DNA of 64,000 nucleotides from Hermatobates lingyangjiaoensis (GCA_026182355.1 JAPFBL010000119.1:2428001-2492000); one strand, 5' to 3'. Counted from the stretch's first letter, positions 44,831-55,449 are shown. The notes: a model not told the origin generated them from the sequence alone. Made by a program: numbers and translations.

Positions 44831-44859
44831 ATTATATATATATATATATATATATACAA

Positions 44860-45255
44860 AAGTAAAGTTTATCGGGAGTCGGTCAGTTTTTCAGGTTCAA
44901 ATGAAATTCTCAATGTCATCGTTTCGTTTTTTTTTTAAAACAATTTTCATTGGGAGAAGTATACATTTTTGAAACAGGAAAACTAAATATTACATTACAA
45001 ATGATTGTAATGAACACTTAACACTGAAATGTAGAGTATTACGTGTTCATTCAAACTAGACAGTTGTTCTTGAAATTTACAGACTATTTTTCTATGTAAA
45101 ATAATTCATAATGTAATATTTAGTTTTTCTATTACAAAATTTATACTTCTGCCTATCAAAAAGGTATTAAATAAAACCGAAACATCGGCATTGAGGGAGT
45201 TTTATTTCAATCTGAAGAACTGAACGAGCCTTGATAAATTTTATCACTGGATAAA
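44860..45255. repeat. P4 PLE 3' ends, inverted pair
   Basis: A minus-oriented P4 end (44870-44990; ribozyme 44900-44950 with ACGA in place of ACGT) faces a plus-oriented P4 end (45040-45250; ribozyme 45153-45195 with ACAT). Outer ends aaagtttatcgggagtcgg and gataaattttatcactgg correspond. Same head-to-head plan as the P1-P3 pairs. Confidence 0.8.
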
Positions 45256-45282
45256 CTTCTATTCCACGGTCTATAGTTTTAT

Positions 45283-45283
<1 letters not shown>

Positions 45284-45332
<49 letters not shown>
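45284..45332. repeat. (TA)n array
   Basis: TA run immediately 5' of a P1 palindrome. Confidence 0.95.
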
Positions 45333-45334
<2 letters not shown>

Positions 45335-45455
45335 ATGATCAAACCACAATAAGAAATGAGAAAACAAGACTAAGATCTTAGTCTTGTTTTCCCATTTGTT
45401 ATTGTGGTTTGATCATTGATTGTTGTTTCATGTGTTTATGTGAAATCTTTTTATA
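45331..45455. repeat. Collapsed P1 palindrome centred on the ribozyme stem III
   Basis: Two 45-bp arms (45331-45375 and 45376-45420), two mismatches, no spacer. The axis falls in AGATCT (45373-45378), the P1 stem III, flanked by gacta/tagtc, the stem I strand. All upstream ribozyme parts are absent from both arms. The right arm continues into the 3' terminal hairpin. Confidence 0.9.
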
Positions 45456-45539
45456 TATATATATACATTGAAACCACAGAAAAAAGTAAAAAAAAAGACA
45501 TCATGCATATTTATTATTAAATACCAGTCATTATATATA

Positions 45540-45833
45540 TATTATATAGCCATAAAAAACACACTACTGAAGCACTCAAGAGATAGCTCAAACGCCAGGA
45601 CTTGGTAGAAAACAAAAACAGGTAAACGCTCAAGACTGCCTGCTGATTTCTGAAGCCGTAAAGATACTAAAACACATTTCTATCACAAAACGCAGCACAC
45701 TGGGTCAACATGGACACTACGCCTCGTTGGGAGAGGACAAGAGGACAGGTGAAAATTAGCAGCTGGTTTCTGTGTAGGCTGGTGATAGGAAGAGCGAGCA
45801 ACACATCTTTGAAAGAAACCAAGCTGTTGATGC

Positions 45834-45837
<4 letters not shown>
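45540..45837. other. Unrecognised segment of moderate GC
   Basis: aacacactactgaagcactc.. catggacactacgcctcgttgg.. No similarity recognised on either strand; the open minus frame is unconvincing. Confidence 0.3.

Positions 45838-45880
<43 letters not shown>
45838..45880. repeat. (TA)n array
   Basis: Clean TA run between the segment above and a degenerate P1 arm. Confidence 0.95.
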
Positions 45881-45882
<2 letters not shown>

Positions 45883-46060
45883 GATCGAACATCCATATAA
45901 AATGGGGAAAAAAACTAACTTAACCAACTAAAACTAACTAACTAAAAGTCAAAACTAACTGAAACACTAGATGTAGAAACATTTTTTTCTATTTCATATT
46001 GTGGTTTGATTTTGATTGTTATTTCACGTGTTTATATGAAATCTTGTTATATATATATCT
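45881..46060. repeat. Degenerate P1 inverted pair
   Basis: aatgatcgaacatccatataaaat on the left; ttgtggtttgattttgattg with the terminal hairpin on the right. The middle is replaced by an aactaact-type simple repeat. Confidence 0.65.
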
Positions 46061-46074
46061 ATATATAATATGTG

Positions 46075-46245
46075 TGGTCAAACCACAATGAGAAATGGGA
46101 AAAAAGACTAAGATCTTTCAACCGTCTAGAAGTGGCCTTCGTCATAGTCAAAAACCCAACTGAAGTTGAAAGATCTTAGTCTTTTTTTCCCCATTTCATA
46201 ATGTGGTTTGATCATTAATTGTTATTTCACGTGCTTATGTGAAGT
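46075..46245. repeat. P1 pLTR inverted pair
   Basis: The left arm carries a mutated ribozyme (46113-46157; stem II ACCGTCTAGAAGTGGC). The right arm starts inside the ribozyme at gttgaaagatctta. Terminal hairpin on the right arm only. (TA)n at 46252-46278. Confidence 0.8.
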
Positions 46246-46274
46246 GTTGTATTATATATATATATATATATATA

Positions 46275-46421
46275 TATAACACTTTAACACATAGAAAAGA
46301 ACACAGAAAGACACTACAGAACTCACTTCGATATTTCGACATCCGTCGTCATCGGGAAGAAGTGCGAAGTACTCGCGTTGAGAAGCAAACTGCTACTGGC
46401 CTCCAGAGTAACTCGTGGAAT
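46275..46421 (-). repeat. P2 pLTR arm
   Basis: aacacatagaaaagaacacag.. actcacttcgatatttcgacatccgtcgtcat, then the P2 spacer to ..gcctccagag. (TA)n follows at 46422-46444. Confidence 0.75.
46322..46358 (-). ncRNA. P2 hammerhead-like ribozyme
   Basis: Minus strand: CTTC, CCGATGA (U4 changed to C), extra C, GAC-GGAT-GTC stem II, GAAA, ATAT (self-complementary stem III), C, GAAG pairing with CTTC. Confidence 0.65.
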
Positions 46422-46481
46422 AATATATATATATATATATATATCAATGATCAAACCACAATAAGAAATGGGAAAACAAGA

Positions 46482-46524
46482 CTAAGATCTTTCAACCGTA
46501 ACAAGCGGTCTTTGTCAGAGTCAA
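46482..46524 (-). ncRNA. P1 hammerhead-like ribozyme
   Basis: Minus strand: GACT, CTGACAA (G8 lost), extra A, GACCG..CGGTT, GAAA, AGATCT, T, AGTC. Confidence 0.65.
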
Positions 46525-46552
46525 AAACCCAACTGAACACTAGACTAGGTTT

Positions 46553-46598
46553 TTGACTCTGCCGAAGACCGCTTGTTACGGTTGAAAGATCTTAGTCT
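46553..46598 (+). ncRNA. P1 hammerhead-like ribozyme
   Basis: GACT, CTGCCGA (A6 changed), extra A, GACCG..CGGTT, GAAA, AGATCT, T, AGTC. Confidence 0.65.
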
Positions 46599-46659
46599 TG
46601 TTTTCCCATTTCTTATTGTGGTTTGATCATTGATTGTTATTTCACGTGTTTATGTGAAA

Positions 46660-46711
<52 letters not shown>

Positions 46712-46713
<2 letters not shown>

Positions 46714-46845
46714 AAATAAATTCAAAACGAAGGAAACACACAGACATAACTCACATCCATGTTATATAACTTATATCGATGTTATATACCACTTGTTATG
46801 TCTGTGTCTTTCTGTGTGTTTCCTTCGTTTTGAATTTATTTTATT
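46712..46845. repeat. P2 inverted pair lacking its ribozyme cores
   Basis: Left aataaattcaaaacgaagg.. gacataactcacatc (to 46757) and right gttatgtctgtgtc.. ccttcgttttgaatttatt. The left arm ends at the exact base after the predicted P2 cut. The centre is unrelated AT-rich filler. Confidence 0.8.
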
Positions 46846-46899
46846 TAAAAAAAGTCCGCTGGACCGTTTCTTTTAATTGTATATATGTATATATAAAGA

Positions 46900-47020
46900 T
46901 TAGAATAAAAAAACACGTAGAAACAGCACATAACCCAATTCAATATATCATCCTTGTCGTTATCAAGAGAATCAGAAGGAGAAAAAGAAGATGAGGAGTT
47001 CTGCTCGGCTGGCAAACAAC

Positions 47021-47022
<2 letters not shown>
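46900..47022 (-). repeat. P2 pLTR arm
   Basis: acacgtagaaacagcacata.. ttcaatatatcatccttgtcgtt, then the P2 spacer gatgaggagttctgctcggc, as at 280-300. Core decayed. Confidence 0.7.

Positions 47023-47024
<2 letters not shown>

Positions 47025-47061
<37 letters not shown>
47025..47061. repeat. (TA)n array
   Basis: Clean TA run between P2 and P3 arms. Confidence 0.95.
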
Positions 47062-47064
<3 letters not shown>

Positions 47065-47245
47065 TTTTTCGATGAAAATACGATCCGAAATGGACAAATA
47101 CAGTGCAATGTACATAAAAAAACATAGAAAAATTAAAAACACACATTTACAGTCTCTAATTTTTGGTTGAACCGTCTTCAGGAGAGATAAGAGAGGGAAA
47201 CTAAGCGCACAGGTACAGAGATGGTTGGAGACGGTCTCCAACAAT
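47065..47245 (-). repeat. P3 pLTR arm with ribozyme
   Basis: gatgaaaatacgatccgaaa.. acatttacagtctctaattttt, ribozyme at 47148-47185 (CTGAAGA, extra C, GGTT-C-AACC, AAAA for GAAA, AATT, A, GAGA pairing with TCTC), then gcgcacagg..ggttggagacgg. Confidence 0.7.
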
Positions 47246-47254
47246 ATATATTTA

Positions 47255-47770
47255 TATATATTAGAAAAGACCAGTCATCCATTAATTATAGAAGTGGCAT
47301 TTCAAATTTAAATAGTATTTATTCGGGTGTGTTAAGTTAAACATTGTTGATAGATTAAAAATGGTGTTAGTCTTTTTGGTTGTCTGGTAAAATTTGGTTA
47401 CCTTGCTTGGTTATTTCAGTTCAGTCTCACGTGTTCATTTAGACTACAGTTGTTGTTAAAATCCACATATTATTTTTCTTTGTAAAATAATTTGTAATGT
47501 AATACTTAGTTTTTCTGTTTCAAAATTCATACTTCTGTAAGTTTTCTCACTAACCTATAATCAAAATTTCCATTGTAATTTCTTAATTGTAACTAATTGC
47601 ACTTTTATGTATGTTTGATTTTTGAATGGTTGTATTATTTCTTATATTTCGTCTGTTTTTTTAGGCCTATGAAAAAGGTTTTAAATAAAGACCGAAACGT
47701 TGGCAATGAGAGTTTAATTTGAACCTGAAGAACTGACCGAGTCCCGATAAACTTCAATTTTTTTTTTTAA
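47255..47770 (+). repeat. P4 PLE 3' end: EN tail, 3' UTR, ribozyme
   Basis: Starts ttagaaaagaccagtcatcc, matching the end of the EN frame at 23511-23540, and follows that copy through the whole ~350-bp 3' UTR to the ribozyme at 47664-47705 and the tail cctgaagaactgaccgag. It is 5' truncated inside EN, next to a TA-rich patch; (TA)n follows at 47773. Confidence 0.85.
47664..47705 (+). ncRNA. P4 hammerhead-like ribozyme
   Basis: GCC, TATGAAAA, A, GGTTTT..AGACC stem II, GAAA, ACGT stem III, T, GGC pairing with GCC. Confidence 0.6.
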
Positions 47771-47771
47771 G

Positions 47772-47800
<29 letters not shown>

Positions 47801-47805
<5 letters not shown>

Positions 47806-47890
47806 AAACCAAAATAAGAAATGGGAAAACAAGATTAAGATCTTTCAACCGTAACAAGCGGTCTTCGCCAGAGTCAAAAACCCAACTGAC
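47801..47890 (-). repeat. P1 pLTR arm, minus only
   Basis: gatgaaaccaaaataag.. to ..cccaactgac with a ribozyme at 47839-47880 (CTGGCGA). It abuts (TA)n at 47773-47800. Confidence 0.8.
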
Positions 47891-50800
47891 TATGTTTTAG
47901 GTGTTATACTTCATCTCTTTACACATTTATGATGAAAGAACAGTACTTTCTGATGTCTAAGTAGTGAAATCGAAACACAGATTATAAAAGTTAAATGTGG
48001 TTAATCTGTCAAGTATGCGAGTTGAGGAATATGAACACAACACATGCAATTTTATGTAGGTGATGGGTTGTTGTAATCACCATGCTAAAGATTTTTATAT
48101 TCCATTTGCGTGACTCTGAGTGATATTTAGTCAATAATACCATTGGTGTTGTAAAAGAAAAATGAAAAACTGAATAAACTCAAAATTTATTGAAGTGAAA
48201 ACTAATGAACCACCAAAGAAAGATTTCTATAAGGAAGGCCGAGTGGAAAAGTAAGAAGAAGCAGTTATGATTTGTAGGTGGGCCATGGAAGTGGATTAAA
48301 GAAGGAGACGGTCGGTGAATGAGGAGCGACGCGAAGGATGTTTGATGTGACTAGGGCAGAGTTAAGTAGGATATATTATGTAAGGGAGGGCTAGATATGA
48401 GGATTACAGAAGGGGTTGAAGGGACCTCCAGTGAGATAGACGCGCCTCGACATGAGGCCCTAGGATTAGAACCCCGGCACACCCTTCACAATCGATCCTC
48501 ATTCACTTACCCACCACTTTTCTCTTTCCAAATGTCTTCAACCAAAACAACCCTATAAACATAGATTTTTTGTAATATACATAATTTATAAGCCATGATT
48601 TACAAAAAAATCACTTAAACCTTTTATTCATTTATAAATTACCAATATATTTTTGTATACAACCGATCTGCATATTTAAATCTGTGAAATCCAATAAAAC
48701 ATAATGAAGTCATAAGAAATGTCATTTAAATTTTTTACATATAACCTTCTTCTAACGGATAATGGTCGTAACAGTTCAATATAGTGTTGCGTGATGGTCT
48801 GCCTTACACTCGTTCATTCAGCTTCGTATTTTCAAATAGAAAACTAAACTGGATCCTGACAAATTTAATGAAAAACTTTTCAGTTATATGAAATCTATGT
48901 ATATAAAGTTTGTGAGTTTGTTTGTTCACCCACTTTCCGTGGAGGTAGAGACCTGTAATTATTATTATCTTTACTTTTGTTGTGATTGCCTTTGTTGTAG
49001 TTGTACTTCATACTACATACATAGTGGCTTGCGAATAAACTATAATTTTTTTTTTGTAACGAAGTAAAATGCATTTACGCACGTAGTCTGAGCTCCCAGG
49101 AAGCCAGAATACCAACTAGAACACCCCCTTTTCTTCTAGGATACTAGCCTGGGACAGTATATTTATTATTAATTGATTACATCGTCTTAGATATACATTC
49201 ATTCTTTCAACCAAAAACATTCAACTATCCATCAGAAAATGTTTACAATTCAGAGGTTGTATAAATTTATCTTGTCCCAGGAGAGGTAAAGTAGTTGTTA
49301 TCACTACAAATTATTTAAAAAAAACATGATACATATTTTTCGTGAAATTTATACGTTACGTGAAATTTATTTTTGATACTTATACGAAAAAAGATTTCAT
49401 ACATTTATTAAAATATTTTTTGAAATTTATATGTACATAAAAAATATTGTTTTTAATAAATATAATATAATGTTCAATTTAGGTAAAGAAACATGGAGAA
49501 ATTATAATTTATTAAAATTTTAATTTCTCCATGTTCTTTTGTCTACATTGAACTTTATTTACCCGTTCCGGATAGTATTTTTATCAAAAAAGTATAATAT
49601 AATAAAATAATATTAATCAACTATTTTTTTAAATTATATCATTTAAGTTTATATTTAATTTAATTTCTTAAATTTTTCATTGTTTTTTTAGATGTTGTAA
49701 GCTTAGCGATGCATGGAAGTGAAACAGACACTCTCAAAACAAAAAAAAATTGTTTTCAGTGACAAAGAAAACATGCATAAAACATAAATTCAAACACAGA
49801 ACTCGCTTTTTATCAAAAGGGTAATTTTTACGAGTTATTCAAATTAAGAAGTAAAAACCTTGTTTAAATGCTAGAAATAAATATTTTTTTAAATTCCAAC
49901 TCTATTCAGGTTTTTAATAAAACATAAATTTGTTTTATTTACTAATATTTTTTAAAATCCTCTTATGTCTTTAATTCTTCTCAAATTAAAATAATAATAA
50001 ATTTAATATTTTGTCCTTTTTTTTAGTACAGTGTTCTGATGATTATTTTGTAAAGGATTTGTAATTAAATATGGATACATAAAATTAATTTATTTTATAT
50101 AATAACTGATAAAAATATCAAGGGCAAAAGATATGATTTTTTTTTGATATAATGTAAATTATGCTTATCATTTCACTTTATTTGAAATTATGTACATTTT
50201 TTTTCTCATAACTTAATTTTTTTTACTTGTATTCTTGTTTTGTTTAATATTTCGTGGTCTTTGTAACTGTTGTATTCAATATTTTGTGCTCTTGGAAGAG
50301 ACGGTGTTTTCATATATTATGTTCTTCATATATTTCTAGTGCTTTCATGTTTTATCCTCTTAGTAAGTGTGTGTGATAATATTTTGTGCCATTGGTAAAT
50401 GTGATGTTTTTATATTTTGCTTGATTGGTAAGAGGTGTGTTTAGATCTTACCAAAAGGTTAATTCTAAACACACATGTGTTTAAAATTAACACATTAATA
50501 TTAGAATTAACAATACCATACATTCACAAAATGTATAATTCAATTTTAAATTCTATATATCAAAGGTCATATGCATAGGACTTTTTTTTTTAGATTATAA
50601 TAAGTAAATTACTAATATGCCATTTAAATTTTAAACTCATCAGGCCCATGTAATAATCTACACTAATAGCATTGGATTATTTTAGCCAATTATACTCGTG
50701 GAGGTTAAAATACCATTTCGAGAAGAGCCTGAGTCTGTTATCATCATCTAATTCCATTTAAGTTTATCACTTATATGGTATTTATTAACACAATAATTAA

Positions 50801-50905
50801 TTATACGATTACTACTGTACGACGATTATTGGATTGGTATTAACATAATCCATTAATATATAATTCAATGACATATATCGCAGAGGACGTGCTCAGTTTG
50901 TTCAC
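47891..50905. other. Mostly unique AT-rich DNA
   Basis: Two notes. 48240-48490 is GC-richer (ggcctagggcctcatgtcg-type strings) and unrecognised. 49480-49550 is a small inverted pair of P3 outer ends (acatggagaaatta / taatttctccatgt) without a ribozyme. Confidence 0.4.
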
Positions 50906-50909
50906 ACTT

Positions 50910-51030
50910 CCTAGACTCTGACGAAGACCGCTTGTTACGGCTGAAAGATCTTAGTATTTTTTCCCCCATTTCTTATTGTGGTTTGATCATTGATTGTTAT
51001 TTCACGTATTTATTGTGAAATCTTGCTATA
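50910..51030 (+). repeat. P1 pLTR arm, plus only
   Basis: tagactctgacgaagaccgc.. through the terminal hairpin ttcacgtatttattgtgaaa. Ribozyme 50914-50956 near consensus (CGGCT for CGGTT). Confidence 0.8.
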
Positions 51031-51850
51031 TATATACACTAACACACATAAGAAATGATGAAGAGCAATTGCTTTTCTAACTATAACTATTTTTCATGAT
51101 ATAGTTAGTTTAAACTTTTTTTAAATTTACCAAGAATTTTCGAAGCTGAAAATAGAAATATTGTTACCTCTATACGTATAGTTGTTTATATTTGTTTCCT
51201 ATCAACCATCAACAAGATAAATAAAATAATTTCTAAATGATTTTCTAAATCGAAACTTTTTGCCAAAGAAACCGGTTACCTTTCTGTTTGTTCTATTCAT
51301 TTGTTAGGGACTTAGTCAAACAGAGATTCGACAATTTGTTTGACATGTCAGATGAAAATAATTGGTCTTTTTTTGTCTTCTGGTTAAAAAAATGTCCATC
51401 AACTGCAGAGTAAATGTATATTCTGCTGTGGAAGGATATTTCATTTATATATGTAGTTACATATTCAAACTAGATTTAAATACGTTAGATGAAAAATAAT
51501 ACAATATTTTTGCTAACTTTTTTGATGACATATATATTTACTGCTATATCGTTTGTTAATGAATCGATTTAAAATAAAATAATTCACTGTTTAATGATAA
51601 AAAAATGCAAAAAAACCAATCATATAATAAATTTAATGAATTATTTTAAGGCATATTGTAAAATTTGATTTAAGTATATTAGTTCATTATTAAAAAATCA
51701 TTATCATTGTGGTTGTTAATGTTTATTAATCGAAACTTTTTAGACTTTAGACTAATCACTTTTTTATTCTTCACTTCAAAAACAAGTATTCATAAATGCT
51801 AAGAAATGCCTTAATTGTGCAATCTGTTATAGTGTGGTGTTTGCTCATAT
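51031..51850. other. Unique AT-rich DNA
   Basis: Nothing recognised. Confidence 0.4.
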
Positions 51851-51899
51851 TGGGGAAAGTATTATGTTTCCACACAAAAAAGTTTATTTTGAAAAACTA

Positions 51900-51938
51900 A
51901 CAACGCGTTCCGAACACTTGATGTTCTTCTTCAGGTTA
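51900..51938 (-). ncRNA. P6 hammerhead-like ribozyme, left arm
   Basis: Minus strand: CTGAAGA, extra A, GAACA..TGTTC stem II, GGAA (mutated GAAA), CGCGT. Confidence 0.6.
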
Positions 51939-52029
51939 CATCTGCTCTGCTCAGGTGGTTACTCAAGTTATCCTAAGGACTCCTTGCTTGGTCTCACCCA
52001 CTGCATAACCACCCCAACAGAGCAGATGT

Positions 52030-52069
52030 AACCTGAAGAAGAACATCAAGTGTTCGAAACGCGTTGCTA
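52030..52069 (+). ncRNA. P6 hammerhead-like ribozyme, right arm
   Basis: CTGAAGA at 52033-52039, extra A, GAACA..TGTTC stem II, GAAA at 52056-52059, palindromic stem III ACGCGT at 52059-52064, T, GC. Core complete apart from the extra base. Confidence 0.7.
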
Positions 52070-52116
52070 GTTTTTAATAATAAACTTTTTTGTGTGGAGG
52101 CAAAATACTTTCCCCA

Positions 52117-52738
52117 AAATGCCAAGAAACATCCACTTCAACACAAATAGAAGGCTATCCTACCTTGGCCATATATATTTTAAGCAGCAGTGCTCACACA
52201 TTTTCAGTATTGAACTACTTATGAAATGATAAGTCACAATCATCTACACACTGATATATTTAGAAATATATTAATCATTCATGCAATTAACGACAATTTA
52301 TAATATGTAATATTTAATCATTAAAAAATCCTTCACTTCCCATTTCGAGTGAAAGTAATACATTTTTTTCTTCTTACCCGACCCAGTTACTCAATCATTT
52401 TTATCCTCTTTCTTAATTTTAAAACAAAAAATTGAATGTGAAGAGAAAGAAGCATCTTAATGACTAGTTATTGGTGAAAAGCACTTTTGTCACTGCAAAT
52501 TCACATAAGTGTCGAACTTTTATACTATATATTTATTTGTTTTAAAATAAAATAAATTATAAAATAAGAGCAATATTGCTTTACCAGATTAAGGTTCCGT
52601 TCTAGACTCATAGTAACATGTACATGATTCATTTTAACAACATTTCTTGATTACAATTCTTTAGGTTCCTGAGATAATCTGCTTAAATGCATACATAAAC
52701 TTGCAAGCACAGAAAAGCTTAAACAGCATTTAGTTTAC
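52117..52738. other. Unique AT-rich DNA
   Basis: Nothing recognised. Confidence 0.4.
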
Positions 52739-53080
52739 TTAACGGACTTCAAAGCATGTATTTCCATTAGAAAACTGAGAAAAATGTTTTTATTAGTCTA
52801 AAGAGACCTCATAACATGTGTTTACTTAGGCAAATCGAAGAAAAAATTTGATTAGACTTAAGGGACCTCAAAATTTGTGTTCCCATCGACAAAATCTTTT
52901 ATTAAACTTAAGGGACCAAAAATTTGAATTTCCGTTGGAAAATTGAAGTAACATTTTTTATTAGACTTAAGGGACTTTAAATTTAAATTTTCCTTAGCAG
53001 ATTGAAGCAAAATAAATTAGTAGACTTAAGGGACATCAAAGCTTGTATTTCCTTTGAAAGGATTGAGTTAGAAATTTTCG
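52739..53080. repeat. Degenerate ~60-bp tandem repeat, six units
   Basis: Units start near 52739, 52799, 52859, 52909, 52968 and 53028, each with ttagacttaagggacctcaaa, tttgtatttcc, and ttgg.aaaattgaagaaa. One unit is about 10 bp short. Strong divergence points to an old array. Confidence 0.85.
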
Positions 53081-54585
53081 ACTCAAAAATAATATCTTCA
53101 GTTTTTGTATAAAGTATAAAAAATGATGAAATAAAAAAAATAACTAAAAGAATATGAATGAGTTAAAATTATTTTTAAAAAGGAAAGGAGATGGTGTTAG
53201 AGAATAGGGAAGATGCAAATGAAGCTGTGCTCAGATTAGCACTTTGGTCAATAATTACCCCACTATTGTTGCAAATAGATTTGTACTGAGACTGAGAAGC
53301 TACAGGCTTGATAGCTAATTTGTTGAGAACTTTAATTATATATAGGCTAGTTTTGTTTAGCAGAAATATAGGAAATTGTTTGGCGTGGGAATGATGCCCA
53401 GCATTACTCAAAAGTAACGTTTCCCAACTCAACTCTTTCTCTTTCTTTAACATTAATTGTTTTTTCCAGTCACGCCAGCTACCTTTCCTTTGTAACTTTG
53501 TGTATAATTGAATGTTTTATCTAATTTTTTTTATCTCATTCTAAGTTAGCATGGTATTCTTCCATGATACATGTCATAATTACATTGACCATTTACTTCT
53601 GATTCTTACATCCTTCTGTTTACATCCATCAAGATTTTTACTAGTTATGAATAAATATTATATTATGAATAAGTATAAACTACTACGTTGTTTATACTTT
53701 ATAATCAACTTATAAACATCAGTAATGTTTAAGCGTACTTTCAAAATGGTTTCTTGAAATGGCTATTGGGGGCTTAACCCAATTTATCAAGTTAAATGAT
53801 TTATACAAATGATTTATATTATATATATATATATATATGATTTAAATATTTATTTATATAAATAGAACTTAAATTATTTATATGATTTATATTATACATC
53901 TAAAAATAAATTAGGGGAGATATATATTTAAAACAATAATTGACCTATATACATGCTATATCCGAAATTGTGGTGTTCATAAATGTATATTCAGACTGAT
54001 GTATATTTTTAGGGTTTTCCTGTGTCAAGAGAGCATTAGCAAACCAGAATATCATCTAACTAATTGGCTATTCTATCAACCACATTTAATTCGACTGATT
54101 TTTTTATCATATTGATTTTTTTATCATATTCTTTTTTTTTTATTTAAATTCAATAGACATTCATAAACAGAACTTTTTATCCTATATGGTCGAGACAAAA
54201 CGATTTAGATTAATTCTAAAGAACAGTTCTTCACGCCTCACATAAAAATTTAAAGGGGGTTTTAATTAATGTAAACCACAACTTTTGGTACAAGAAAAAA
54301 AACTCAACTATGTGACAATATCTGTTGTTTAATTGCTGTTTAAGTTCCCTTATTTATTTTATATGCATTATATTTGTCAAAAGTAAATTATTGACAAATT
54401 TATACCTATGATATTATATGGTTGACAGGTTAGATTAATGTTCGTTTGGCTATCATGGGAGGTTTAAACTAGCTAAAATATATTAGGAATAACAATACTC
54501 AAAATGTTGGTGAAGCAACAACAACTAAAAATTTATAGTAGTATGTCTAATTTCATAAATTCTCCACCAATCCTTCTTATGTTTA
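53081..54585. other. Unique AT-rich DNA
   Basis: No gene recognised; (TA)n at 53820-53838. The 92-codon minus frame at 53175-53453 has no recognisable domain. Confidence 0.4.
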
Positions 54586-54589
54586 ATAA

Positions 54590-54780
54590 CAGAAAGAAAA
54601 TCAGAAATAAAGACTATGATCTTTCAACCAAAAGAAGTAGTTTTCGCAGATTCTAACTGATACTGTCAGTGTCAATTAAGGTCTGACAAAGGACACTTAT
54701 TTTAGTTGAAAGATCATAGCCTTTTTTTTCTGATTTTCTAACTGTGATTCAGATGTTGATTATGGTTTCACGGGTTTAAT
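54590..54780. repeat. Divergent P1 inverted pair
   Basis: gaaaatcagaaataaagactatgatctttcaacc on the left; gttgaaagatcatagcc.. gattttctaactgtgattc.. ggtttcacgggttt on the right. AGATCA/TGATCT replaces AGATCT in both arms. Cores are lost. Confidence 0.65.
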
Positions 54781-55002
54781 GTTAATTCGTATTATATATA
54801 TAGATTTTTTTATTTTGATCACATATTTTCCAGACTGTCTTCATTGAGGTTCAGTCTAGTGTCAAACAGTTCTCAAAAAAAAAATGCCCTTAAGCTGAAG
54901 TTCTATAAATATTTTTAGACATTTCAAACATACATTAATACAAAAATTAATATAAAGAATAACCTGAAGAAAAGTTGCCAAATATAGTTATAATATCAAT
55001 GA

Positions 55003-55031
55003 TATATATATATATTATATATATATATATA
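55003..55031. repeat. (TA)n array
   Basis: TA run with one slip, 5' of a P7 arm. Confidence 0.9.
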
Positions 55032-55034
55032 CAT

Positions 55035-55200
55035 ATTCAGGTAACTCACCAAAAATGGTTGAAGATAAACGCTCTGATGTCTTTCGTTTATTACGTCGTC
55101 AAAGAGCAAGTGAATACAAGTTGTGGGAAGGTTATGGATTTTGATTTAAAGTAGGATGAAGATTGTTATCATTGAGAGTATCTTTCCCTATTGCATTAGA
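55035..55200 (-). repeat. P7 pLTR arm
   Basis: aactcaccaaaaatggttg.. gctctgatgtctttcg.. gtcaaagagcaagtgaat matches the 3' flank of the P7 EN relic at 11.4-11.6 kb. Ribozyme 55071-55107: GCTCT, TTGACGA, extra C, GT..AC, GAAA, AGACAT, C, AGAGC. Confidence 0.7.
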
Positions 55201-55207
55201 AATAGTC

Positions 55208-55210
<3 letters not shown>

Positions 55211-55246
<36 letters not shown>
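55211..55246. repeat. (TA)n array
   Basis: TA run that leads into a P1 arm. Confidence 0.95.
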
Positions 55247-55250
<4 letters not shown>

Positions 55251-55380
55251 ATTTCACATAAACACGTAAAATAACAATCAATGATCAAACCGCAATCTGA
55301 AAATAGGAAAACAAGACTAGAATCTTTCAACCATAACAAGCGGTCTTCGTCAGAGTCAAAAACTCAAATGTGTGGATTGA
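55247..55380 (-). repeat. P1 pLTR arm, minus only, with full 3' end
   Basis: Begins aaagatttcacataaacacg, i.e. the terminal hairpin end, then tcaatgatcaaacc.. to ..caaaaactcaaat. Ribozyme 55320-55363 (AGATTC for AGATCT). Confidence 0.8.
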
Positions 55381-55449
55381 TATTTGATAGTTTATGTATA
55401 CTCGTATATGTCATAAAAACAATCCTTAACGGTGGAAAATAGTTGAATG

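Larger units (their letters stand above)
46443..46660. mobile_element. P1 palindromic element, best preserved pair
   Basis: The left arm (46443-46532) and right arm (46548-46660) are nearly identical inverted P1 copies with a ~15-bp spacer, flanked by (TA)n on both sides (46422-46444 and 46665-46707). Only the right arm has the extra ~35-bp end with the terminal hairpin. Confidence 0.9.
51851..52116. mobile_element. P6 palindromic element, 266 bp
   Basis: Arms 51851-51968 and 52003-52116 are near-identical inverted copies with a ~34-bp loop. Ends are tggggaaagtatt / aatactttcccca. Each arm carries an outward-facing ribozyme. Length matches the divergent copy at 907-1170. Confidence 0.9.

Noticed and set aside
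48240..48490. tRNA-like or SINE-like sequence
   Set aside because: A B-box-like gggttctaatcc is present on the minus strand but the A box would lie on the wrong side; not a tRNA gene or a member of the window's SINE family.
53175..53453. 92-codon minus-strand frame
   Set aside because: Longest frame of its region, but Ser/Leu/Lys-rich with no motif; AT-rich DNA yields such frames by chance.
53999..54110. Exon-like stretch after tatttttag
   Set aside because: No donor where the frame needs one; unsupported.
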